From contig NZ_LWLS01000138.1 in assembly GCF_001905095.1 (NCBI RefSeq), positions 187,321-251,320 on the forward strand: a DNA stretch of 64,000 bases, written 5' to 3'. A model generated the notes under the pieces. It was not told where the DNA came from, searched no databases, and worked only from the letters and a program-made list of their open reading frames with translations. The position numbers and the translations under genes were made by a program. Of this stretch, positions 52,281 through 60,300 are shown piece after piece. Positions within the stretch are counted from its first letter, which is position 1. Each line of letters starts with the position of its first letter. This DNA is from Micromonospora sp. CB01531. GTDB taxonomy: Bacteria > Actinomycetota > Actinomycetes > Mycobacteriales > Micromonosporaceae.

Positions 52281-53228
52281 GTGCGTGCGTCACGGATGAT
52301 GACCCTGCTATTGCAGCTCCAGGTGCGCGGCCAAGCCAGCGGGCGGGAGCTGGCCCGGCAGTTGCAGGTCAGCGAGCGTACGGTGCAGCGCGACGTCGAG
52401 GCGCTGGTGGCCGCCGGCATTCCGGTGCGGTCGAGCCGGGGGCCGGCGGGTGGCTACCGCCTCGACCGCAGCTACCGCACCCGGCTCACCGGGGTCGGCC
52501 TGGACGAGGCCGGCGCGTTGGTGTTCCTCGGGCTCGCCGGCCCGGCCGAGCAACTCGGGCCCGGCGAGCTGCTGGAGGGCGCCCGGGTCAAGGTGTGGGC
52601 CAGCCTGACCGGCGAGGCCCGGGAACGCGCCGGCCGGACCGCCGAGCGCTTCCACCTCGACCCGGCCCGCTGGTACGGCGCCCCCGAGCCGGTGCCCTGC
52701 CTCCCCCAACTCGCCGACGCGGTCTGGCGCGACCGCCGCGCCCGCATCGAGTACGTCCGCGACGGGCGGCCCACCACCCGCGAGGTCGACCCGCTCGGGC
52801 TGGTGCTCGCCGCCGGCGACTGGTATCTGGTCGCCCTGCGCGACGGCCGGCGACGCACCTACCGGGTCTCCCGGATGCGCGCGGTGGACGTCCTTGACGA
52901 GCCGGTCGCCCGCCCGCCCCGGTTCGACCTCGCCGGATCGTGGACCGAGGCGCGCCGGCCCCTGGAGGACGAGGAGCCCGCCGTCGAGGTCACCGTACGC
53001 GTCGCTGCCCGGGCCCTGCCCCGCCTGCGCCGGCTGGTGCCCGCCCCCGGGAAGGACCGGGTCCCGGTCACCGCGACCGGGGCGGTCGAGCTGACCATCC
53101 CGTTCGAGAACGAAGGGTTGGCGCTTTCGGCACTGCTCAGCCTCGGCGCCGCCGTAAAGGTGCTGGCACCGGGCCACCTTCGGGAGCGGGTGGTCGAGGA
53201 GCTACGCGCTGCCGTGGCTCAATACTGA
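52281..53228 (+). CDS. WYL-domain helix-turn-helix regulator
   Basis: This 315-residue regulator has a DeoR-type N-terminus (MMTLLLQLQVRGQASGRELARQLQVSERTVQRDVEALVAAGIPVRSSRGPAGGYRL), a WYL domain (RARIEYVRDGRPTTREVDPLGLVLAAGDWYLVALRDGRRRTYRVSRM), and a C-terminal WCX extension. WYL proteins sense nucleotides or single-stranded DNA, or regulate metabolism. It is divergent from the PCD-VOC gene and may control it. The start GTG at 52281 has no strong ribosome site. Confidence 0.88.
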   Translation: MRASRMMTLLLQLQVRGQASGRELARQLQVSERTVQRDVEALVAAGIPVRSSRGPAGGYRLDRSYRTRLTGVGLDEAGALVFLGLAGPAEQLGPGELLEGARVKVWASLTGEARERAGRTAERFHLDPARWYGAPEPVPCLPQLADAVWRDRRARIEYVRDGRPTTREVDPLGLVLAAGDWYLVALRDGRRRTYRVSRMRAVDVLDEPVARPPRFDLAGSWTEARRPLEDEEPAVEVTVRVAARALPRLRRLVPAPGKDRVPVTATGAVELTIPFENEGLALSALLSLGAAVKVLAPGHLRERVVEELRAAVAQY

Positions 53229-53260
53229 TCACGTGGTGCTGTCGCGCCCGCCCATGATCA
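53226..53260. repeat. Degraded GATC-type inverted repeat
   Basis: TGATCA at 53226-53231, overlapping the WYL-gene stop, and CATGATCA at 53253-53260 flank a G/C-rich centre. It looks like a decayed relative of the element at 26961-27021. Confidence 0.35.
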
Positions 53261-53408
53261 AGCCCGCTGGCCACGTTGCCGGTCGGTGATGGCGGACCAT
53301 TCCCCGTCGGGCGGGAGTTTCTGAAGCCGCGTATGTGGCGACAACAGAGCTGGGAGGCTGACGGAGACCCCTACGTCGGCAGGACCAGGCGACCGCGAGG
53401 AGAGCCCG

Positions 53409-53864
53409 ATGGTGGACCGCGACGATCTTCCCGCACCACGGCAAGGTCTGGTTGTCACACACTTCCTCACCGTGCGCGACGTCGCCGTCTCGCGGAAGTT
53501 CTACGCCGACATCTTCGGTGGGCAGATCGTCCTCGTCGAGAACCCGACGATCGTCAAGATCGCCAACAGCTGGATCATCATGAACCCCGGCGGCGGGCCC
53601 ACCCCCGACAAGCCCGACATCACCCTGACCCCGCATGAGCCGGGCGACCCGGTCTCCGCGTTCCTCAACGTCCGGGTGGCCGACATCGCCGCCTTCTACG
53701 CCGACGCCCGGGCCAAGGGCGGGCAGTTCCTGACCGAGCCGCTCGACCGCAAGGCCGAGGTGCGCTGCTACCTCCGCGACCCGGACGGCTACCTCATCGA
53801 GATCGGGCAGGCCACCGGGATGCTGCAGGGCGTCTACGCCGACCCGCCTGCCAGTTCGAGCTGA
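53409..53864 (+). CDS. VOC-family (glyoxalase/bleomycin resistance) protein
   Basis: This 151-residue single VOC protein has HFLTVRDVAVSRKFYADIFGG (first metal-ligand His), SAFLNVRVADIAAFYADARAKGGQFLTEP and CYLRDPDGYLIEIGQATG (Glu ligand). It probably binds a metal and a small substrate; the reaction is unknown. It marks the left edge of ordinary high-GC sequence before the toxin/immunity region. Confidence 0.87.
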   Translation: MVDRDDLPAPRQGLVVTHFLTVRDVAVSRKFYADIFGGQIVLVENPTIVKIANSWIIMNPGGGPTPDKPDITLTPHEPGDPVSAFLNVRVADIAAFYADARAKGGQFLTEPLDRKAEVRCYLRDPDGYLIEIGQATGMLQGVYADPPASSS

Positions 53865-53944
53865 TCGTTCCCGCCCTGGGCGGTGGCCGCCCCGCAGAGC
53901 AGCGAGCCCAACCCCCGTGTCGCATGTGTGCGGCTATTCCCCGG

Positions 53945-54088
53945 CTAACCGATGAGCTCTGGGACTGATCGGTCAATGTTGATGGTCAGCGGACCGTCCG
54001 GCTGGAAGCCCGGAAGACCCACAGCGCGATCGACCGACGCCAACCATTCGGGGAGCGCCGACTCCACCAGGTCGATGGATGTGGTCAC
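53945..54088 (-). CDS. Small ORF, 47 residues, next to the immunity array
   Basis: GTG 54088 opens a short frame (VTTSIDLVESALPEWLASVDR...INIDRSVPELIG). It begins 9 bases after the stop of the next gene upstream and is in the same frame as it. The amphipathic N-terminus and Asp/Glu content look like part of an immunity or effector-associated protein, and the size suggests a truncated remnant. I do not recognise the family. Confidence 0.4.
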   Translation of the reverse strand: MTTSIDLVESALPEWLASVDRAVGLPGFQPDGPLTINIDRSVPELIG

Positions 54089-54097
54089 CGGCGAGTA

Positions 54098-54655
54098 TCA
54101 AATATCGAAGGCACGAATTCTGTCACCTATCTCCATCCTTACGTACTGCCACCGGAAACTGGCGCGGTCCGCGGCGCGCAGCGTCAACTCGGCATTATTC
54201 ATGGAGGCGACGAATTTCTCCGTAACACCGATCACCTCAGGATCGGTGTTACGACTAACGAACGTAAAGACATTCTCCACCTGCTCACCGCACGAGAGAT
54301 ACGACCTGAAGTCCGATGCTTTCTGCACCGAGGCGAGGTCGGCATCGAGCAGCCAGGCAGATTTTCTCAAGCAGAAGGTCGGGCCCTCCCCTTCCGGCTC
54401 CCGCCCCAGGGAAGAGTCGGTCCGGTAGACCCCCGTGACGGAAACAGAGCTGCCCTCATCGATCATGACCGTCAACCAGGGCTGGAACACCAGGCGATCC
54501 CCTGAGAAGGAGGCACTGATCATTCGAATTCCGGCCAGCTTGGCTACGGCGATGCGCTTGAGCGTGCCAACGTTCTGCAGGAGGCGAGGCGATCGCATCA
54601 CGCTGAAGCCAGGGTACCCAGCCTCCGAACCTTCACCCTCGCTCACGGGACCCAT
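54098..54655 (-). CDS. Hypothetical protein of the rhs immunity array, 185 residues
   Basis: This soluble protein has a mixed alpha/beta pattern (VGTLKRIAVAKLAGIRMISASF; WLTVMIDEGSSVSVTGVYRTDSS; ENVFTFVSRNTDPEVIGVTEKFVASM). The start at 54655 (ATG) or 54646 (GTG) falls inside the decayed rhs duplicate, and base composition is clearly less G/C-rich than in flanking genes. Position and size suggest an immunity protein kept from an earlier toxin tip. No family is recognised. Confidence 0.55.
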   Translation of the reverse strand: MGPVSEGEGSEAGYPGFSVMRSPRLLQNVGTLKRIAVAKLAGIRMISASFSGDRLVFQPWLTVMIDEGSSVSVTGVYRTDSSLGREPEGEGPTFCLRKSAWLLDADLASVQKASDFRSYLSCGEQVENVFTFVSRNTDPEVIGVTEKFVASMNNAELTLRAADRASFRWQYVRMEIGDRIRAFDI

Positions 54656-54828
54656 CCTTCAATATGTTTCCGAAAGAAGAAGGCGTTGTACGGCTCCGTG
54701 GCCGGTAGATGAACTGCGAGTGCTCCCGGCCGCCGTCGTCCTTGTGCTTGATCTGGGTCAACTGCTGACCCCACGGCGCGTACTGGTACGACTTCTCCGC
54801 CTTGCCGGCGACCTCCTCACACAGCACC
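54656..54828 (-). pseudogene. Decayed duplicate of the rhs core (displaced tip remnant)
   Basis: Bases 54700-54828 match 58935-59063 of the large rhs gene at 126 of 129 positions. They encode the core segment EEVAGKAEKSYQYAPWGQQL. A further 14 bases (54683-54696) match 58788-58801, and the intervening roughly 130 bases are deleted, which shifts the frame. After the break, the reading runs to a stop near 54635. This is the footprint of recombination between rhs cores, leaving an orphan fragment. Confidence 0.85.
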
Positions 54829-54879
54829 CCCGGGCATCCACAATCCCATCAGCCGCTCGATGTTCTTCGAACATCAACA

Positions 54880-55506
54880 TCACCAACTCGGAAAGACGGC
54901 ATAGCAAAAACCGAACCGATTTGCAACGCGACTGTCGGGGGCCAACGGTTCGCTAGACGAACGGCGCCAGATTACTACCTTTCGATTTACCTTTTTCGCG
55001 TACTCGTCTGCCCATCTCCTTGCTTGGAACAGCACGGGCGGGCCACCCGGCGATTGCTTGGTACTAGCTTTCAGGGACTCACGCAATCGACTAGCCAGAG
55101 CCTGCTCACCCGCGTCCTCGGCAAGGATCAAGGCTTGAACGCGTCGTCCGACATAACTGCACTTATCCTGCCAAGCATAGATGTCGCCACGCACGACTTC
55201 CGACTCCGACGCAAGGACATTGATCAAGCCCCGTCTACCCTTGAGGAAATCCTGCTCTGCGCTTATAACTTTCTGAAAATAGCTGACTTCCTGATCCTCA
55301 AGTACCTTCCTCGCCGGCCAGGGAATGCCCCGCAGCCTTAGTCTCAGGCGCATCGCCATGCGACCAAACTCGTCCATCAGTGGCCCTAGTCGAGCGTCGC
55401 CGACGTTCATGACCGCCTTCACCAACCCGACTGGATCCTCTTCCAGCCAGGCGATAAACTCCAGATCGCCTTTTTGCCATGTGGCACTCCCACGGCTGGT
55501 GACCAT
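54880..55506 (-). CDS. Hypothetical protein of the rhs immunity array, 208 residues
   Basis: This mostly helical, highly charged protein contains TWQKGDLEFIAWLEEDPVGLVKAVMNVG and YAWQDKCSYVGRRVQALILAEDAGEQALASRLRESLKAS, with a basic C-terminus (AKKVNRKVVIWRRSS). The ATG at 55506 is preferred to a TTG at 55545. No known domain is evident. It lies between the SUKH-like gene and the rhs remnant. It may be an immunity protein; a displaced toxin cannot be excluded given its basic end. Confidence 0.55.
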   Translation of the reverse strand: MVTSRGSATWQKGDLEFIAWLEEDPVGLVKAVMNVGDARLGPLMDEFGRMAMRLRLRLRGIPWPARKVLEDQEVSYFQKVISAEQDFLKGRRGLINVLASESEVVRGDIYAWQDKCSYVGRRVQALILAEDAGEQALASRLRESLKASTKQSPGGPPVLFQARRWADEYAKKVNRKVVIWRRSSSEPLAPDSRVANRFGFCYAVFPSW

Positions 55507-55544
55507 GGCACCCTCGGGTACCCGAGCCCGGCCAACTGCCGCCA

Positions 55545-55565
55545 AATGCTCGCTGCCGAAACCCT
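55545..55565. repeat. 21-base direct repeat, copy 1
   Basis: AATGCTCGCTGCCGAAACCCT recurs at 56407-56427 with two changes. Each copy lies upstream of a gene of the immunity array (39 and 176 bases before the start codons at 55506 and 56231). Confidence 0.5.
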
Positions 55566-55724
55566 TCCCATACCAATCCTAGAACTTCAACCACCTGCGC
55601 TTGGCACCCGGGCCACTCTGGCCTCACTCCCGTGCTGCCAGACGGCGGCGAACATCGCCGGTACTCACCAAGAGGTCTTGACTTACTCCTGCGCTTTAGC
55701 GCATCTGCCGACGGTCGGCATCCG

Positions 55725-56231
55725 TCAGCTGATACTGCCGTCGTCTGTGTAATCGCCGATCGCAACGTCATCGATCAGGGACCGCCAGAAGCCCGGTTCA
55801 TCTGCCAACGCTGACGGGTCGATGCGCGGAATTTCATCCTCCAGCGCTTGTGCGATTTCTTCCGGATCCGGCTGCCCCGGCCCTTGTGCGCCAACCTCAT
55901 TCTTAAGATCGAAAACGGCCAAGTAGTCCGCAAGGAGTTCGGGTGAATCGTTCACATGCAGTTCGGTCGACTCGTTGGCGACCACGAACTTAACTGCCCC
56001 AGTAGCGCAGTCCACGTAGTAGGCACCAACGTCGTCGCTGTCCGACGCTTCACCGATTCTTAGCAACTCCCGATTCGCCAACCGCAAGACCGCGCTTCTC
56101 CCCGACGTCTCGCGAGCCATGAATAAGACGTGCATGACGGGTAGACCAACTTCAACGAGAAACTCACGGGTTGCAAGCTCTCGCACGCGCTCGACGTAGC
56201 CTGCTGAGTAGCGGAAGTTGTCGGTCGTCAT
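55725..56231 (-). CDS. SUKH-family immunity protein (SUKH-4-like)
   Basis: This 168-residue acidic protein has the late SUKH/SMI1-KNR4 pattern: LLRIGEASDSDDVGAYYVDCATGAVKFVVANESTELHVNDSPELLADYLAVFD. SUKH proteins neutralise diverse toxin tips in contact-dependent systems. The ATG at 56231 is chosen because it precedes the domain and has GAGG upstream; an earlier start adds an unlikely stretch. Its original toxin is probably not the present methyltransferase-like tip, since another gene stands between them. Confidence 0.7.
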   Translation of the reverse strand: MTTDNFRYSAGYVERVRELATREFLVEVGLPVMHVLFMARETSGRSAVLRLANRELLRIGEASDSDDVGAYYVDCATGAVKFVVANESTELHVNDSPELLADYLAVFDLKNEVGAQGPGQPDPEEIAQALEDEIPRIDPSALADEPGFWRSLIDDVAIGDYTDDGSIS

Positions 56232-56549
56232 GTGCGCCCTCACCTCTCCGTCACTGAGTTGCTTGTTGCGCCCGAGGATGTGGACGGGCTGATTGATTCC
56301 CTGTTGGCGGGATCGATCCACCGTACGTCCAGCTAGGCTAGCCGCCGCTCCCGTTAGGCTAGTGGCGCTCTCAGCCGTATTGACCCGGCCTTGTCAGCTA
56401 CCGAAGAATGCTTGCCGCCGAAACCCTCTCGCCCAAATGTCTGCGAGTTGGCGATCCTCCGACCACTCACAGCGCGTGCATCAATTTGCCGTCCTCTTTA
56501 GATTACAGGTCGATGACTACTCGCTTACAGGCGACCAACGGCCGGTCAG
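56232..56549. other. 318-base gap within the immunity array
   Basis: There is no gene with a ribosome site on either strand. It holds the second copy of the 21-base repeat (56407-56427) and AT-richer sequence such as TTAGATTACAGG near 56500. It is probably a residue of a lost cassette. Confidence 0.4.
56407..56427. repeat. 21-base direct repeat, copy 2
   Basis: AATGCTTGCCGCCGAAACCCT matches copy 1 at 55545-55565 in 19 of 21 bases. It may mark a cassette boundary. Confidence 0.5.
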
Positions 56550-57107
56550 TCAATAGCGCCGGACATACGCCTCGTCCAGGCTGGCTCCAGCCATGACATT
56601 GAGAGCGATACCGGCAGCTACGCCTATCCAGCCCTGGTGACTTTGTGCCAAATCAACTAGAGCGGCGCGATCGGCACCGGAAAGAGCCCGACGTAGGTCG
56701 TGGGTGGTGTCAAGGCCGATCTCTGAGCAAATCCAGTGCGCCACGATCACCGCATCACCAACGGCCTTGGGGTCTGCGGCGACTTCGGCAGCAATGTAGG
56801 GCAGCCCTCCATCGTTGGCACCGTACCGTAACGCGAGGGCGACCAGCGTACGACCGGCGAGCCGGTCGTACGGGTCGCGGTCGACCCGCCGCCTGGCATA
56901 CTCCTCAAGCTTGAAGATCGTGAGGCGATCGTTGGCCCGCCCCGACCAGAAGTCGTCCGACCGCGGCAATGCAGCCAGGTCTCCCATGGTGACCCGCAGC
57001 GGTGCCACCAGGCGCTCTACGATGTCAGGATGTCCAACGGCTTCCGCCGTATCCCTCAGAAAAGCAGCGACCAGGGCGACCTGCTGCTCGACCTCCGCAG
57101 TCGTCAT
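56550..57107 (-). CDS. Hypothetical protein next to the rhs toxin, candidate immunity gene
   Basis: This 185-residue helical, soluble protein starts MTTAEVEQQVALVAAFLRDTAEAVGHPDIVERLVAPL and ends IGVAAGIALNVMAGASLDEAYVRRY. It is the first gene after the toxin stop (269 bases), the place where cognate immunity genes usually lie. It has no membrane segment and no recognised family, and the alternate start at 57191 adds 28 residues without a ribosome site. If cognate, it would bind the methyltransferase-like tip. Confidence 0.6.
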   Translation of the reverse strand: MTTAEVEQQVALVAAFLRDTAEAVGHPDIVERLVAPLRVTMGDLAALPRSDDFWSGRANDRLTIFKLEEYARRRVDRDPYDRLAGRTLVALALRYGANDGGLPYIAAEVAADPKAVGDAVIVAHWICSEIGLDTTHDLRRALSGADRAALVDLAQSHQGWIGVAAGIALNVMAGASLDEAYVRRY

Positions 57108-57376
57108 GATCAACAGCACCTTCCGTGAGGCGTCGCGACCGAAACCTGCATCCGTCTGTGGCGGTGGGGTGCAGAGGGTGGCCGCAACCATAGCAAGAGC
57201 AGGTAGTCAGCAGGAGCGACCACCGCGGCCAGCTTGCAACAACAAGGAACGGGCATCGCCAGAGGAGCCCGGGCCGGGCGCAACATCTGTCGCGCCTCGG
57301 CCCGGGGCCATTCCATCGCCAGGCATCTACCGTCATGCTTCAACGGGCAGTAGATCTGGACGCGTTACCCTCTCCG

Positions 57377-60300
57377 CTATTTCCTCCGATATATCAGTGT
57401 CTCCAGCAGTTCCGCGGCAATTTTGCCGCCATCGGTGCGCTTCATTGTTCCGTAGGCATGGGCCGGATCGAGCCCGGTGCGGCCTACCAACTCGAAGCCG
57501 GCGTCCTCAATCTGCTGGGCACTCGCCCGCCCGTACTTGTTCTTCTTCATCACGGCCGTCACCTTGAGAATGCCGCCCGGCTTCATAACACGCGCCGTTT
57601 CCGCGCTCACCGGATTGTAGCCGTACGGGTTCATCGCGTGCACCTCGTCGAAGGTGCCGTTCTTAAAGGGAAGGGCCTTCGCATCGGCGACCACGTCCAC
57701 GCCCGGCTTCGCCGCGATGTCGACGTTGACCGCGCCCGGCATCGGGTTTTCACCCGAACCGAGATTGAGCTTGTTCGGATCGGCCGTCTCGCCGTTGATC
57801 GGGCAGGCGTCGTTGTGGGCGAGTACGGGAGTCTTGCCGGCGAGGACGTAGTAGGTGTGCTGTCCGTCGACGGTGAAGTTGTGTACTCGCTGGACGCGGG
57901 TCTCGTGCCGGATGGCAGCGATCTGGACCCAGGTGCCAGATGACGTCTGGAGCCAGGCGCCGACCTTGAGCTGGCCGGCGGTCACCCAGACCCCGGAGTC
58001 CGGCAGGTAGAACCGGTGACCGTCAGTCGCGACGATCGTGCTGGTCTTGTCACCGGACTTGCCGTCGGTGTCGACGACGATGGTGACCAGCTTCTTGATC
58101 CCATCACCCTGGATGAGCTGGGTGACGGGCCGGCTCTGCTGGTCCGCCGATTCCACGTCGGTGGCCAGAACCCGGTCCCCGACCTTCACTTCCTCGATGG
58201 GCTTGCTGCTCCCATCGCTGAGGAGCACCTTCGTGCCAGGGACAAAGCTGTTACACGGGTTCTCAGTCTTCGGGTTGGGAGTGTTGGTGGGAAGTGCCTT
58301 CGATCCGTCCGTGGTTGCCTCGACGGCCTTGCGGGTGTCGTTGGCGGTGTCGATGCCGTCGGCGATCTTCTTACCCGTCTTGGCCAGTTTGGCCGCAGCC
58401 ACCGCGTTGCCCGCGAGGGGGATGGCGGAGGCCATGGACATCGCCGCGTCGACGTAGTTGCCCTCGGCCAGATACCAGATGCCGTTGGCGACGTCGGCGA
58501 CCTCACCGATCACCGGCACCATTCCGGCGACGTCGAGGGCGGCGTGGCCGATGTCCGACCACGACATCCCGAACAGGTGCCCGTCCAGCTCGATGAAGCT
58601 GATCGGGTTACCGCCGGCGAACGCGTACCGGTTGCCGGTGAACGGGTCCATGGCCAGACCCATGTCCGCCATGGCGCCGCCGTAGGTGTCCCGGGTCAGG
58701 AACCGGTTCAGGCCCGGATCGTAGTTCCGGAACCCCATGTCGTAGGTGCCCGAGCCCGCGTCCCACCGGGAGGCGTTGAACCGGAATGCGTTGTACGGCT
58801 CTTCACCCTCCGGCTGCGTGCCCGGCTTGTCCACACCGGTGAACTGGGACTCGTCGTCCTTGCCGTACGCCGTGTAGCCGTAGGTGGCGCGGGTGTTGCC
58901 GTTCTCCTTCGTAATGCCGATCACGTCACCACGCGGCCGGTAGATGAACTGCGAGTACTCCCGGCCGCCGTCGTCCTTGTGCTTGATCTGGGTCAGCTGC
59001 TGACCCCACGGCGCGTACTGGTACGACTTCTCCGCCTTGCCGGCGACCTCCTCACGCAGCACCTGGTTGTCCATCCCCAGGTACGTGAACAGCGTCGTCT
59101 TACCGGCCGCCGTCTGCGACACCGTCCGGTCGAACGGGTCGTACACGTAGGTCGTCGACTTGGCGTTCGCACCGACACCCGCGGTGGTCTTCGCCGTGCG
59201 GTCGAAACCGTCGTAGTAGTACTTCTGCGCCCGCTCACCACCGACCGACACAGTGTCCAGGCGGCCCAGCGGATCGTAGTTGTACGTCGACGTCACCCCA
59301 GCCGTGGTGGTGGAGTGCAGCCGGTTCCGGTCGTACTTACTGGTGCTGGTGACACCCTGGATCGTCTGCGACACCGTGTTGCCATTGGCGTCGTAGACGT
59401 ACGACTCCGTCGAGGTGCTGTCACCGGTCTTGTCGAGCCGGCTGATCCGGTCCTGCGGGTCGTAGGTGAAGGTGTAGGTGTTGTCGATGTAGTCCGACGA
59501 GTTGTCGGCGTTCATCAACTTGAGCACGTCCCGTGACGGGTGGCCGTTGGCCTGGTACTCCAGCGTGTGCTCGGCGACGGTCGCCCCGCCGGAGGTCTTC
59601 TCCAGCTGGTGCTTGGTGGCGCCGTCGAGGTAGTACTCGAAGTCCACGGTGTTGCCGTTGGGCTTGGTCTGCTTGAGCAGCTGCCCGCGAGCGGTGTAGG
59701 TGAACGACGAGATCTGCTGGTTGCCCGCGGTCGGCGAATCGGCGTTGGTCACCTTGGCGACCATGTCCCGCGCGTCGTACTCGATCTTCGACCAGGTCAG
59801 GTCGTGGGTCGAGGTGAGCGGGTTGCCGTTGTCGTCGTACGTCAGCGCCGTGGTGTTCTTCGGCGTCGTGTCGGTGGCGCCGGTGAACTCCTTGACCGTG
59901 GAGATCTGGTTGAGCTGGTCGTAGGCGATGTCGTACCGGCTGATCTTGGCCCCGGGGCTGAGGTCCTTGACCTCGACCAGCAACCCGTTCGGGTTGTACT
60001 TATAGGTGAACTCCTTCTTCTCGTTGTCGACGTCACCGGCGTTGTCCCGCACCAGCTTGACCGCGTCGGCGAGCACCTTGCCCGTCGCCTGGTCGGTGAG
60101 GGTGATCTTCTGAATGCCGTCCTCGACGAAGGAGTAGCTGCCCAGGCTGATCCAGGTACCGCTGTTCTGGGTCTGGTTCACCGTCTTGGTGACGCTGCCA
60201 CCGTTGTGGGTGATGGTGAACTTCGCGTCCGTCGCGGCACCGGTGACCTGCGGGTGCTGCACGAATACCTCGTAGCTGCCGTCCCGGGGGACGTTCAGCT

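Noticed and set aside
57812..58255. The RHS HINT region considered as a second intein
   Set aside because: It is at the pretoxin position, followed by the tip and not by the rest of a known extein; this is autoprocessing without splicing.
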